64,000 bases of DNA from Gigaspora margarita (lineage: Eukaryota > Glomeromycota > Glomeromycetes > Diversisporales > Gigasporaceae), in the NCBI GenBank assembly GCA_009809945.1, contig WTPW01002454.1, positions 1 to 64,000 of the forward strand, given 5' to 3'. A program made the position numbers and the translations under genes. The stretch's first letter is position 1. Each line of letters opens with the position of its first letter. The notes below the pieces were generated by a model. It was not told where the DNA came from. It worked only from the letters and a program-made list of their open reading frames with translations, and made no database searches. Shown here piece by piece: positions 35,481 through 45,210 of the stretch.

Positions 35481-38005
35481 TTAAAAATCTGGAACAGTCA
35501 AATCAGCAAATTCTTCAGCTTCTTCAGCAGAATATTGATTTGAAGTATCATAAATATCAAATCCACTATCTTTTACAGGAGATTCAACTTCACCCAAATC
35601 TTGAGCAGAAATTTCAGATATATTATCATCATCTTTAAATGAAGGAGTTAACCAATCTCTTGGATATTCTGCATTTTTTGTCGCATCTTCATACCATTTC
35701 TCAAGAGATCTACCATTTAAAAATGCTACGATAATAATTGTCATATCATCGGTACAATATCCAGATTGTGAAATTAAATCACATAATTTGATCAATTCTT
35801 TGCAGGCTATTTCTAGTATATCAGGAGAACATTTATTCTGTTTCATGTAGCTTAATAAAACTTGAGTTGGTAATCTCTTATATACTCTAAGACGATTCGT
35901 TATACCTTTTTTTTTAAAAAAAAAAAAAAAAATTAGGTAAAAAGATTTAATATCTAAAAAAATGTGTAGAGCAATTTATGTTATTATTTGTAGATCTTAC
36001 CGTCAGAGCAAAGAACAAGTAAATTAAGATCTTTAGCGTTATAAATTTTGTTTGCAAATTCTGGTTCAGCTATATAGTTATAAAGTGTAAGCATATGAAA
36101 AATAATACATATACTTAAGAATATTTGAGAGTACTTACCTATCAAACTATTCTTGGCTTTTTCTTTAATATAAAAGTCTCCAAAAGAACGTGTATATTGC
36201 ATCCCACGGCTAAATGTATTATCCACTATTTTTTTTTCGCAACAAATGAAAAATAAATAAAAATTATTTCAAACATTTCACATTACCTAGAACTTAAATA
36301 AATACGCAAAATTTTTTGCTTTATACTAACGCGCCCAAAATTTTTCTCTTCTCCCAGGTGCTAATCGATATATTGAAAATTTTGTACCCTTGTTTTTTTG
36401 GGCCCTCAAGCGTAAAACTTCATCTAAGTAAAATAATTACAATTATAAACAAATGAATTTAAAAAAAAAAAATTTTCAGAGAATTATTTGTCGTACGTAT
36501 AACCTCAAAATTTATATACCTTTATTATGCAAATCATGCTCCTTTGTAATTTGGACAGAATGACCGTTATTTGTTGATATAAAAGCTGGAGAATCTCCAA
36601 TATAAGCCTAAATTATGAAGTAAAAAGCTCAAATTACACTTAATATTGTAACTTCTAATTATTCTCTCATAATCGCAGATCACTTACAACATATATATCT
36701 TTCAAAGGTGTCAATACAGCTATTATGGCAGTACATCCAGCATCTTTAGATTCTTTTGAAAGTTCTACCAGGGGAACGAATAAATTAATAAGTTCAAAAT
36801 GTTATCATAAATCTCATTTAATCATATAGAGAACAGGGCAGCAAAAAATCCAATGTTTATATGATAGATAAAATATAAAAATTGGTATAACTTAACAACA
36901 AATAACTTTAACAAAAATCTGTCTTACATAAAAAGTTATAAAAGTTTAAAATTTGACGTTTACAATATAAAAAAAAATAAAACCATATATTTTTTTTTAA
37001 CCAATAAAATTTTTTTTTATAAAATCAGCTAATCAAAATTGATTAAATATTGTAAATTTGCGCTTTATATAAAAAAAATTGGATGTTTTTTTTGCTGTCC
37101 CGTACTGTATAAAAAATATACCTGTTTTCATAAATTGTTCAGTGTTTTTAAAACCCTTTTTAATTGCTTTTTTGACAGACTTCTCATTACAAGACCAAAA
37201 CCTTGGAAGGCCTTTAGCAATATTTCTTGGCAAATTTTCAGAACATTTTTTTGAAATGTGTTCTCCGTCTTTTAACAATCCATTCACTATTTTGGAAAAA
37301 AAAAAAAAATAAATACGATGTCATTATATATCGTAATGCACTGAATAAAATTCTCTGATGAAAACACGGATTCTATATTAATCAAATGTATGTACTAAAA
37401 TTTCTCTTTTTTTTAATAAACTACAACCAGTGTTTGAAATTGAAATTTCAATCATGTAAATAAGAATTTCTAATTTTATTTTAGATCACTATTATTATTT
37501 TACTGTTCTCAAAAAATTTTTAATAGAGAACAGTAAAAAAAATTTAATAGTATTCTCATGAGAACTCTGAAAGCACTAATTTCAAACACCGAATACAACA
37601 CAATTTTACCCAACTTTCTGTGCCCAAGGTATTTAATCAGTGCACTTTGAAAATATTAAATAAACAAAAGTTAATACCTCCATGTCCATCATAAACACTA
37701 AAAAAACAAAATCCTTTGGATTGAGAATGTTTTTTCCCTAATTCAAGATCAATAGAAAGTGAATCTTCTCTTTCTTGTTTTTTTTTTGTTTAAAAAAAAA
37801 AATAATAATAAGAATAATTGATATATTATCACAAAAACATTATAAAATTTACCAGATGAATGCATTTCAAGATTAATTTACCATTACTAAATCTTCTTTC
37901 TCTTGTAGACCAACTATTCTTCGTATATGTTATAAATCTAAGATCTTGTAGTTTCCAAAATTCCATTAAAGAAAATTCGTCTGTGGGTATTTTTACCGGT
38001 TTCAT
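35481..38005 (-). CDS. PP2C-type protein serine/threonine phosphatase
   Basis: Nine exons joined by GT-AG introns keep one frame and give 386 residues: 38005-37882, 37767-37678, 37286-37122, 36764-36688, 36607-36520, 36423-36388, 36225-36139, 36069-36001, 35905-35481. PP2C motifs occur in order: RRFSNED (E42, D43), FFSVYDGHG (D68, G69), AGCTAIIAV, AYIGDSPAF (D157), RGMQYTRSFGDF, LLVLCSDG (D245) and TDDMTIIIVAFLNG (D298). These are the metal-binding aspartates of metal-dependent phosphatases, so the enzyme should remove phosphate from Ser/Thr residues. Deviations are DGHGV for DGHGG, GDSP for GDSR and DDM for DNM. The last 75 residues are acidic and family-specific. The start is the first ATG of exon 1. 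A MITE occupies most of intron 3. The gene is probably intact; the splice sites are my reading and unconfirmed by RNA. Confidence 0.85.
36825..37111. mobile_element. MITE in intron 3 of the phosphatase gene
   Basis: TATAGAGAACAGGGCAGCAA at the left, and TATACAGTACGGGACAGCAA when the right end is complemented; both then run into CCAAT and TTTATA. TA-target style. It begins 10 bp inside the intron donor at 37121 and ends about 60 bp before the acceptor at 36765. One end of a related element is visible at 42018-42055 (CAGTACCGGACAGCAAAAAT). Confidence 0.7.
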
Positions 38006-39530
38006 TACTTCTATAATATTTATTGTTAATAAATTCGGTATTAAGGAACGGATTTTTGATTGCGGTTATCCTGTGACTTAAGATCTAAAAACAATCTTTA
38101 TAATGCAGTGTGCCTGCAGGTATTAAAAAAAAAAATTTTTGGTATTAACTGCTTTTTTCTTTTGTGTCGCATAATCCAAGAAAAAAAAATTCATATACAA
38201 AATAGTATTAAGTTGAAACTATATTTGGACTCATAAAGTTAAAAATATTTTTATATTATTTACTTAATACATTATTATATCATATATTCATAATAGTTAA
38301 AAGATTGTTGATTTTTTAGAAAGAAGGTTTATTTTCGGATTAACCGAATTTTTGGGTAACGGCACATGATTTTAATTCATACGATTGTCCTACAATGAGT
38401 CATAGATCACAAGGATATCCCAAATTTGTTTATTTGTTGTCACTTAGTATTAATTTATGTGAATACGCGTAATACATACGTATTACTCATATTATTTAAA
38501 TAGATGATTGTAACTAAATATATTTATTAATGGACTAACAAAACTGTTTTGTGGAATTATTGTCCATATAGAATAAAGTCATAATCTTGACTTAATTACT
38601 CTAATACTAACGCTAATAGCATAACAAACTGAATTGGCAAACTGAGAGGCGAATGTCTGCGTCACTGTTACGCATTTATGACTATTCTGTACGTCCGTAC
38701 GTACCGTACATTTACTTTTTTTGAAATGCAGTTTATCGATCGGCATCAGCCGCATTAAATAGGCACATAATTAGGTTAGAGTTACGGTATACGTTACAAT
38801 GCCGATGATGAATCGGTATCGATCAACATTGATGACTCGAAAAAAATTTTCAGCTGCCCAGAATTTATGAATGCAACTCCACTTGAAATGCTCGTGTCTA
38901 GTTCTTTGGAAGTAAAGAATGTTTTTTCGGTGAAATAGAAGTATTAAATCGAACCGAAAATCTTGGGTTAAGCATAACCGACGTATTCAGAGTATAGTTG
39001 CAGGTGAAACTAATTTAGTTTCACCATAGTTTCAGCCTAGAGTTTCTCATTGGCCATTGTAATAGTTTCACCAGTTTCACCAGTAGTTTCACCAGCATTC
39101 ACCAGCTCGACTACAACTCTAGTTCAGAACACTGCTAGATTTTTGATTTATTATTAAAAAAAATTTGTTGACTTTGATATTGACAAAAGCCGTAAATTAA
39201 GTTTTCGATATCGGCTTTTTACTTAGGAATAAAAAATCAAATACAGTCTATTCGAGTAATCTTACCTAGTGACAAATTGATAACTCTAGAAAATAAAAAA
39301 GTATACATCCAATAATGTGATCTAATTGTTTTTTATAGATTCTGATTTACCCAAAATAGGAGGTTTCAGACCTAAGTTTCAGGTTTCTGATTTCGAAATA
39401 AATCGATGATGTATTTATTTAAAATTTAATGATCCAGAGCTAAGACTACATATAGTAAATCCGGTCATCCAAAGTGTCGTTTTTGACCTATTTAAATTAA
39501 TACTATAGTAATATATTAAAACAATATATA
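38006..39530. other. intergenic upstream of the phosphatase; no gene seen
   Basis: Includes an ACGT-step tract at 38693-38712 and, at 38990-39125, a short repeat patch with several GTTTCACCAG units bounded by inverted GAGTTGTAG-like sequences. Promoter elements cannot be assigned. Confidence 0.4.
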
Positions 39531-39535
39531 TTATT

Positions 39536-39680
39536 CCACGGGTCTTATGTATGTAACAACCCGTGCTTTTTACGTTTGTTTATTGCACGGGATTGTACGT
39601 CAGACACCGTGGAATAATATAGTTATTGTATGAGTATATGAATAACCCGTGACCTTCGGCCACGGTTCCTCACCGGTTGT
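39536..39680. repeat. CCGTGCCTTCGGCACGG-type dispersed repeat, copy 1
   Basis: TTCCACGGGTCTTATGTATG, then CAACCCGTGCTTTTTACG, GCACGGGATTGTACGTCAGA, CACCGTGGAATAATATAGTT and CCCGTGACCTTCGGCCACGG. The second copy at 41695-41915 is fuller. The right part of copy 1 appears displaced beyond 40364 by the foldback element (ACTCACTACAATAAC at about 40379). Confidence 0.65.
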
Positions 39681-39685
39681 TACTT

Positions 39686-40364
39686 GATTCCCCGAAAGTT
39701 AGTTCCCCGCCAGCTCATTTTTCCGACACTATATCCCCGACAGAATGTTTCACCTACAGCATTTTTTGTTGACAGAATCTTTCCTCGACATACCATATTT
39801 TCGACCTCCCCTTTCCTTGACAGGACATATTTTCGAAAAGACATTTTACTGACATGACGTACTTCAGAAAGAATATTTTTCCGACATGACTTGTTTCCGA
39901 CATCTTTTTCCGACAAGATCTTTCCCCGACTAGAAATATAATTATTGGGTAGAGTGATATATTCGTGTTCATCACATCACATGATTAAGCACTCGGGCTA
40001 AATTAGGGTTAGGGTTAGGGTTAGATTAGGGTTAGGTGATAGTATAATTTAGGCCGAGTTGATAGTGCTAGTAAACAAAATGACGTGTTGAATGATTTCA
40101 CGTGATGTGATGATTACTGGGTTTATCGTTCTTGTCGGAAAAAGTGCATTCAATAAAACTTATTGTCGGAGAAAAGTCAAATTAGAAATATGTCATGTCA
40201 GATAAATGTCTTGTCGAAAATATGAGATGTTAAGGAAAGGAGATGTCGAAAGCATGATATGTCGAGGAAAGATTCTGTCAACAAAAAGTGCTGTAGGTGA
40301 AACATTCTGTCGGGGATATAGTGTCGGAAAAATGAGCTGGCGGGGAACTAACTTTCGGGGAATC
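39686..40364. mobile_element. foldback element with TGTCGG repeat arms
   Basis: Perfect-looking ends GATTCCCCGAAAGTTAGTTC and the complement at 40364. Each arm of about 270 bp consists of about twelve diverged copies of a 20-bp unit with TGTCGG (right arm) or CCGACA (left arm) cores. The centre contains TTAGGGTTAGGGTTAGGGTT then AGATTAGGGTTAGG. No coding content; frames across the arms are repeats only. It sits inside a copy of the CCGTGC repeat. Confidence 0.75.
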
Positions 40365-40609
40365 ATACCGTAATCTACTCACTACAATAACAATCATGTA
40401 TTAAATAGCTAATAGACTATCGTTATTGTTCTTATGATCACAATAATAATGCGTCAAGAACGACACTTTGAATGACCGGAATTTATTATATGCCATTTTA
40501 GCATGCAATGATCTATAAATCTATTTATTTATTTTTTATTTGTAAGCTTATTTATATAATAATAAATTCTTTTACGATCGGAAATTTTCTTTCGAAATTC
40601 TATCAAAAA

Positions 40610-40750
40610 AAAAAGACTGCTCCCGGATGCAAGACCCCCCATATATCAGACCCTCCCTCACTTTTTACTAGTTATTTTCTTTTTTTTGCTAATTAATTTT
40701 TTTGGTGGAATGTAAGAGACCCGGGTCTTGTATCCGGTAATTTACGGTAT
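40610..40750. mobile_element. short mariner-type MITE, second copy
   Basis: The right end complemented reads TACCGTAAATTACCGGATAC then AAGACCCGGGTCTC. The left end CTCCCGGATGCAAGACCC is shorter or damaged. It shares the TAATTAATTTTTTTGGTGGA core with the copy at 6495-6640. Confidence 0.6.
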
Positions 40751-41648
40751 TTTTAAAATAAGTTAACTCTGAAACTAGTATTATCCGGAAATCCAAAAAT
40801 GTTATCAATTCATGTGTGTGTAAAAAAAAGATATCAATTGATCAATGTGGAGATAGAAAATGTCGAATTAAGTAATTTAATTAGAAAGAGTATGATGTAA
40901 TAATCATGCCATTTGTCATGTAGGTACTTGAAGATATCATAAGATTAAGTACAAGCACAAACAAATAAATCAATAAATAAAGTGGCCAAAAAGCAATTGT
41001 GATTTAATATATTTATTATATAAGAGGACTGGTTTAGGAAAATGTTATTTAATTCTGTGAATTCTAAGAATCATATCATGGGATTCCCGAGTTTTCAAGC
41101 CCCGCTCTAATCGGAATTTTAATTTTTCTTATCTTCACGCGTGTATATGGAAATCGCTGTTCATACATTTTTGAAAACTGCTGCAATTAGGAGCATGACA
41201 TTACTAATCATTAGAGAATTCCAGAATTCTCTTTTCTTTGACCAGTCTTAAATTCTGGTTTGTTTTAAAATCTCATATGCATTATTATTTTATGTGAAAT
41301 TACGAGTGTGTTCTGAGATTCAAGCATAACGGTTAAAAAAATTTGGGGTTTGCAAGGAAAAAAAAAAAGAACAAAATTATTGTGTTGGGAATATATCTTT
41401 TGCTTTCTAATTTTTTAACATTGTAATGAACGACGTTTTATAAAATGCAACCAGAAATATTATAAGATACTAGTACATGAAGATCTATATACGATAAAAT
41501 TATGTAGCCAATATTAGATATATATATATATATTTTTGACAACGATAAGAAAAACACGTACATATTATGTGATCTTTGTTCGTCACCAAATAATCTACAA
41601 AATAAAGGTTTATTCTAATCAGATCAATTATATGGGAGAGGTCAATAG

Positions 41649-41687
41649 AAATGGGACAAATTTATTAGATAAATTTGTCCCATTTCA
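41649..41687. repeat. perfect hairpin, 18-bp arms, 3-base loop
   Basis: GAAATGGGACAAATTTAT, loop TAG, then the exact complement. It lies at the edge of the CCGTGC repeat copy 2. The remainder of 40760-41640 shows nothing. Confidence 0.85.
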
Positions 41688-41694
41688 AAACTTT

Positions 41695-41915
41695 ATTGTA
41701 CGGGTCTTATGTGACAACCCGTGCTTTTTTTCATTTACTTATTGGCACGGGATTGTTACGTCAGACACCGTGCAATAAGATAGTTATTATATGGGTATGT
41801 GGAATAACCCGTTACATACACGGGTTCATATTTAAATCCCGTGCCTTCGGCACGGAATATGAACCCGTGTGTAACTGGGTTATTCACTACAACCCATACA
41901 ATAACTATAATTTAT
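41695..41915. repeat. CCGTGCCTTCGGCACGG-type dispersed repeat, copy 2
   Basis: GTACGGGTCTTATGTGACAA through CCCGTGCCTTCGGCACGG (a perfect 18-base hairpin with loop) to TTATTCACTACAACCCATAC. It contains inverted AACCCGTGTGTAAC / GTTACATACACGGGTT arms. Confidence 0.7.
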
Positions 41916-42017
41916 TATATTGATATGTCATAATTGCAGTGTCAATGGCCAATCAAATTGCAAAAGACAGATACACACCCGCCATTTAGTAGTATAGACT
42001 TAAGCATCTTTAAAAAC

Positions 42018-42192
42018 GTACAGTACCGGACAGCAAAAATATCCAATATTTTTTAAGAGTGGCAGATTTAAAGAATACATAATCATCATATATTTTCTTT
42101 TTTTTATATATGATCGCTGCCAAGGAAAAGGCCGTTCGGACTTTCGAGTATATCATAATCTAATATCCTTGAAAGTCCGAATGGCCTTTTTC
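42018..42192. repeat. MITE end fragment plus 25-bp-arm hairpin
   Basis: 42018-42055 matches the end of the MITE in the phosphatase intron. At 42124-42192 GGAAAAGGCCGTTCGGACTT and its complement form a hairpin with an AT loop. From 42193 to 42867 nothing else is recognised. Confidence 0.55.
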
Positions 42193-42867
42193 CTTTAGTA
42201 ACACTCATATATTAGACAATTTTTAAACACATAGGAACTTTAAATGTTGACTTTTTTTTTTAACTATAGGCCAAATAAAAATCCATTCAGACAGAACATA
42301 GCATAAATAGCAACAAATTTGTAAGAGGGAATTTTGTTAAAATTATTTGCTCTTGAATTTCCCGCAAAATTTTTAAATATTTATATAAATAGGATATTTT
42401 TGATGTTTGGTAACGTACAAATGTTTTTGTTGTTTAAAGCTTTTTAGCTAATCGATCAATATATTTTTAAACTGCTGAAAATCATTCTAGGAACTACATT
42501 GGGAATTGTCCGCATAATATTTCCAATACTATATGAAGCCATTTTACATTGCACATAATTACACAATAATTAATAAATAATTTGGTATTTACACACCATA
42601 TTACTTTCATATCGGCCTTAAAATAAAACAAATCCAAAATACATAATAACCCGTCTTATTAAAAAAAAAAAATAAAAAGCAGAAAGATCTATTCAAAATT
42701 TATATAATATATTTAATACAGTAGTTTAATACAAAGTATGAGGAATTGAAGGGAAGGTTCCAAATTTTAACCTATAAGGCGAGAAATTGTAATCTAACAG
42801 CATGTACAATTCTGGCAATATTCAATAATAACGCATAATTTGTTTGTTCCAAAATCGGGAGATTGTC

Positions 42868-44166
42868 CTATTCATCGATAGTATCTGGTATTTCTAATTC
42901 ATAAATTTCACTTTCTATAAAATTAATTATTAAATCATGTTACGATATAAAATATTGATTTTGTTTAAAAAAAAAAATATCAAAAGAATAATTACCTTGA
43001 TATTTATTAGACGAAGCAAAACTACTTCTATAATTGTAATTGCCTTGACTTTTATTAGACGAAATAAAACTACTTCTATAATGAGAAATAATATATACAT
43101 GCATATCTTCATTTTTTATACTCTGTAATTTTTTATCAGATTCGGATAATTCAGATAAAGTAATTTCACTATTCTGCCATTCTGCAAAAATATCACAAAT
43201 TTCAGTTGCTGTTGGTCGTTCTTTTGGTTCAATATTCCAACATTTCTTCATTAAATCTGCATAACACTCTGCTGTATTTTCATAAATATGTGGTCGTAAA
43301 CCATTACATACTTGTATTTGAAATTGTAATTTAGACTGTAACTTAGACTGTTGTTCAAAAGGTATGGGTTTACCGTATAAAATTTCCCACATGATTATAC
43401 CAAATGAATAAATATCTGATGCTTTAGTATACTGTCGAGTATTCAAAACTTCAGGAGCAATATAAGGTAAAATTCCACAAATTTTATCAGATTTTCTTTT
43501 TAATGTAATATTGGTTGTTATCGAAAGGCCCAAATCTGCAATATATGCGCTTTTAAAATTATCAAGTAGTATATTTCCACTATGTAAATCACGATGAATA
43601 AGGTCATGAGAATGAATAATATGAAGATCTGATGCAATGCATTGTAGCAGGTTTAATTTGTCCTTCCAATCCATTTGTGCTATGGTACGTAAATGCTTGC
43701 GCAAACAACCCTTTGAAGCATATTTCATGACGATAATATAATCTTTAGAAACTTTGTCTTTTGATATACCAAAACACTTTAAAAAAGTTGGATCTTTAAG
43801 ACTAATATTACAATATGCCTTTAACTTATATTAATTAAAATAAAACATAATGCGTTTAAATTATTAATATAAATGATAAGTTACGAATAATATAATTATT
43901 ACAAATATTTTAAAAAATTACCTCTCTTATAAATTCTTCACGATAATTACTTGATTTATGAAGTAATTTAAGCGCAACACTTGTAAGTAAATTTTGACTT
44001 TTATCAAACCAGATAGCATAATATACTGTTGCAAATCCACCTCTTCCTATTTCTTTAATATCTTTAAATTCATCATAAGAAATCCAAGATAACTGATATT
44101 TATTTTCCGTTAATACTTTTTTCAAATCATCTTCAATTTCTGAATTATGTATCCACTCATTTGTAG
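42868..44166 (-). CDS. TKL-type protein kinase, 5' exon not found
   Basis: Three exons join in frame: 44166-43922, 43824-42996, 42914-42868, giving 372 residues after an unplaced start. Kinase subdomains: glycine loop IGRGGFATVYYA; VALKLL with the catalytic lysine; FIREL then AYCNISLKDPTFLKCFGIS for the alpha-C and beta-4 region; YIIVMKYASKGCL hinge; LIHRDLHSGNILL catalytic loop with HRDLxxxN; ADLGLS replacing DFG; GILPYIAPEVL; ASDIYSFGIIMWEI; CWNIEPKERPTA near the end. This is the style of the greatly expanded TKL kinases of Rhizophagus, expected to phosphorylate Ser/Thr/Tyr in signalling. The DLG in place of DFG keeps the metal-binding Asp, so activity is plausible. No in-frame ATG exists in the first exon found; it opens with an AG acceptor at 44167, so a start exon lies upstream or was lost to the foldback element there. 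Confidence 0.8.
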
Positions 44167-44316
44167 CTATTAATTATTTATAAAATTTTGTCAATATATA
44201 AATTAATAACCATATATATTAAAAAATTAATTATGATATAGTACTTAATGTTAAATCTTTTTCCCTAATCAGAATTTAAATGTATGAAGTTATTAAATTT
44301 GTAAATATTATATGAG

Positions 44317-45178
44317 TCCGTATCATATCACCGACAATTACTTCAAAGACATCATCTTTCACCACCAACTCATTTCACAGACAAATTTTTTTAAAAATTG
44401 CATTAACCTTAACTCTAGTCTGTAAGACACGCGGCAAAACAAGACGCACCGATTATATTGTATATATTGATATATAATAAATGAGTATTGTAATGTAGAC
44501 GTGCATTGTCCACTGAATGTTGAGATCAGGTGTAAACGATCTTTTTAAAAAAATCGTTTATACTGCATATCAGCCGATTTGTTTTTGATCCCAAAATCGA
44601 CCAATCATGATCGAGGATTATCCAAAAAATTTTACACGAAAATTTATTACAGAGCGAATTTTCACGAAAACGGCCTTTTTAACCAGCTTTGCATTTATAA
44701 TTAAGTACGTAGAAAATTACGAAATTCATGTATTTAATTATAAGTCAAAAGTAGGTTAAAAAGGCCATTTTTTTGAAAATTAGCTTCCGAATTTATCCTT
44801 GATAGTTACCAACCCATCAAACAATACCCAACCCATCCTAAAACACCCGAGTATTTCAACAAACGGTAAAAATACTTCTTTCTACAGCTTAGCACAGTTC
44901 TTTTATTGAATTTTATTGGTTTTTAACTTGCCTAGGCGTCAAAAAAAGCTTTTTTGTTAGTTGTAAAGTGCTTCGTTTGTTGGGTTTTCAACGTCACTTA
45001 GGAGCAAACTTTCGTGTAACAGTTTATTGAAAAAAGGCCAAAAAAATCAAATCAGCCGATATGCAGTGAATCGAAACTTTTCTTACGAAATCACCTTATT
45101 CTAATTTTAACCTTGACTTTAAACTGATATTTTTTTTGATTTCAATTACACGATCTTATAATTGGGGTATGATACGTC
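44317..45178. mobile_element. probable foldback element between kinase and Sel1 genes
   Basis: Outer inverted matches CGTATCATAYC (44321 and complement near 45170). Inner ones: CTGCATATCAGCCGATTTG (about 44562) against the complement of CAAATCAGCCGATATGCAG (about 45048), and GGCCTTTTTAACC (about 44672) against GGTTAAAAAGGCC (about 44753). A smaller hairpin AACGATCTTTTT/AAAAAAATCGTT is at 44534-44560. No coding content. Confidence 0.55.
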
Positions 45179-45210
45179 ACAATACACTGGCACAATTTTA
45201 ATCTTAAAAT

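Noticed and set aside
39680-39975. Frames in the foldback arms reading repeated short peptides
   Set aside because: Produced by the TGTCGG tandem units; no codon pattern or start context.
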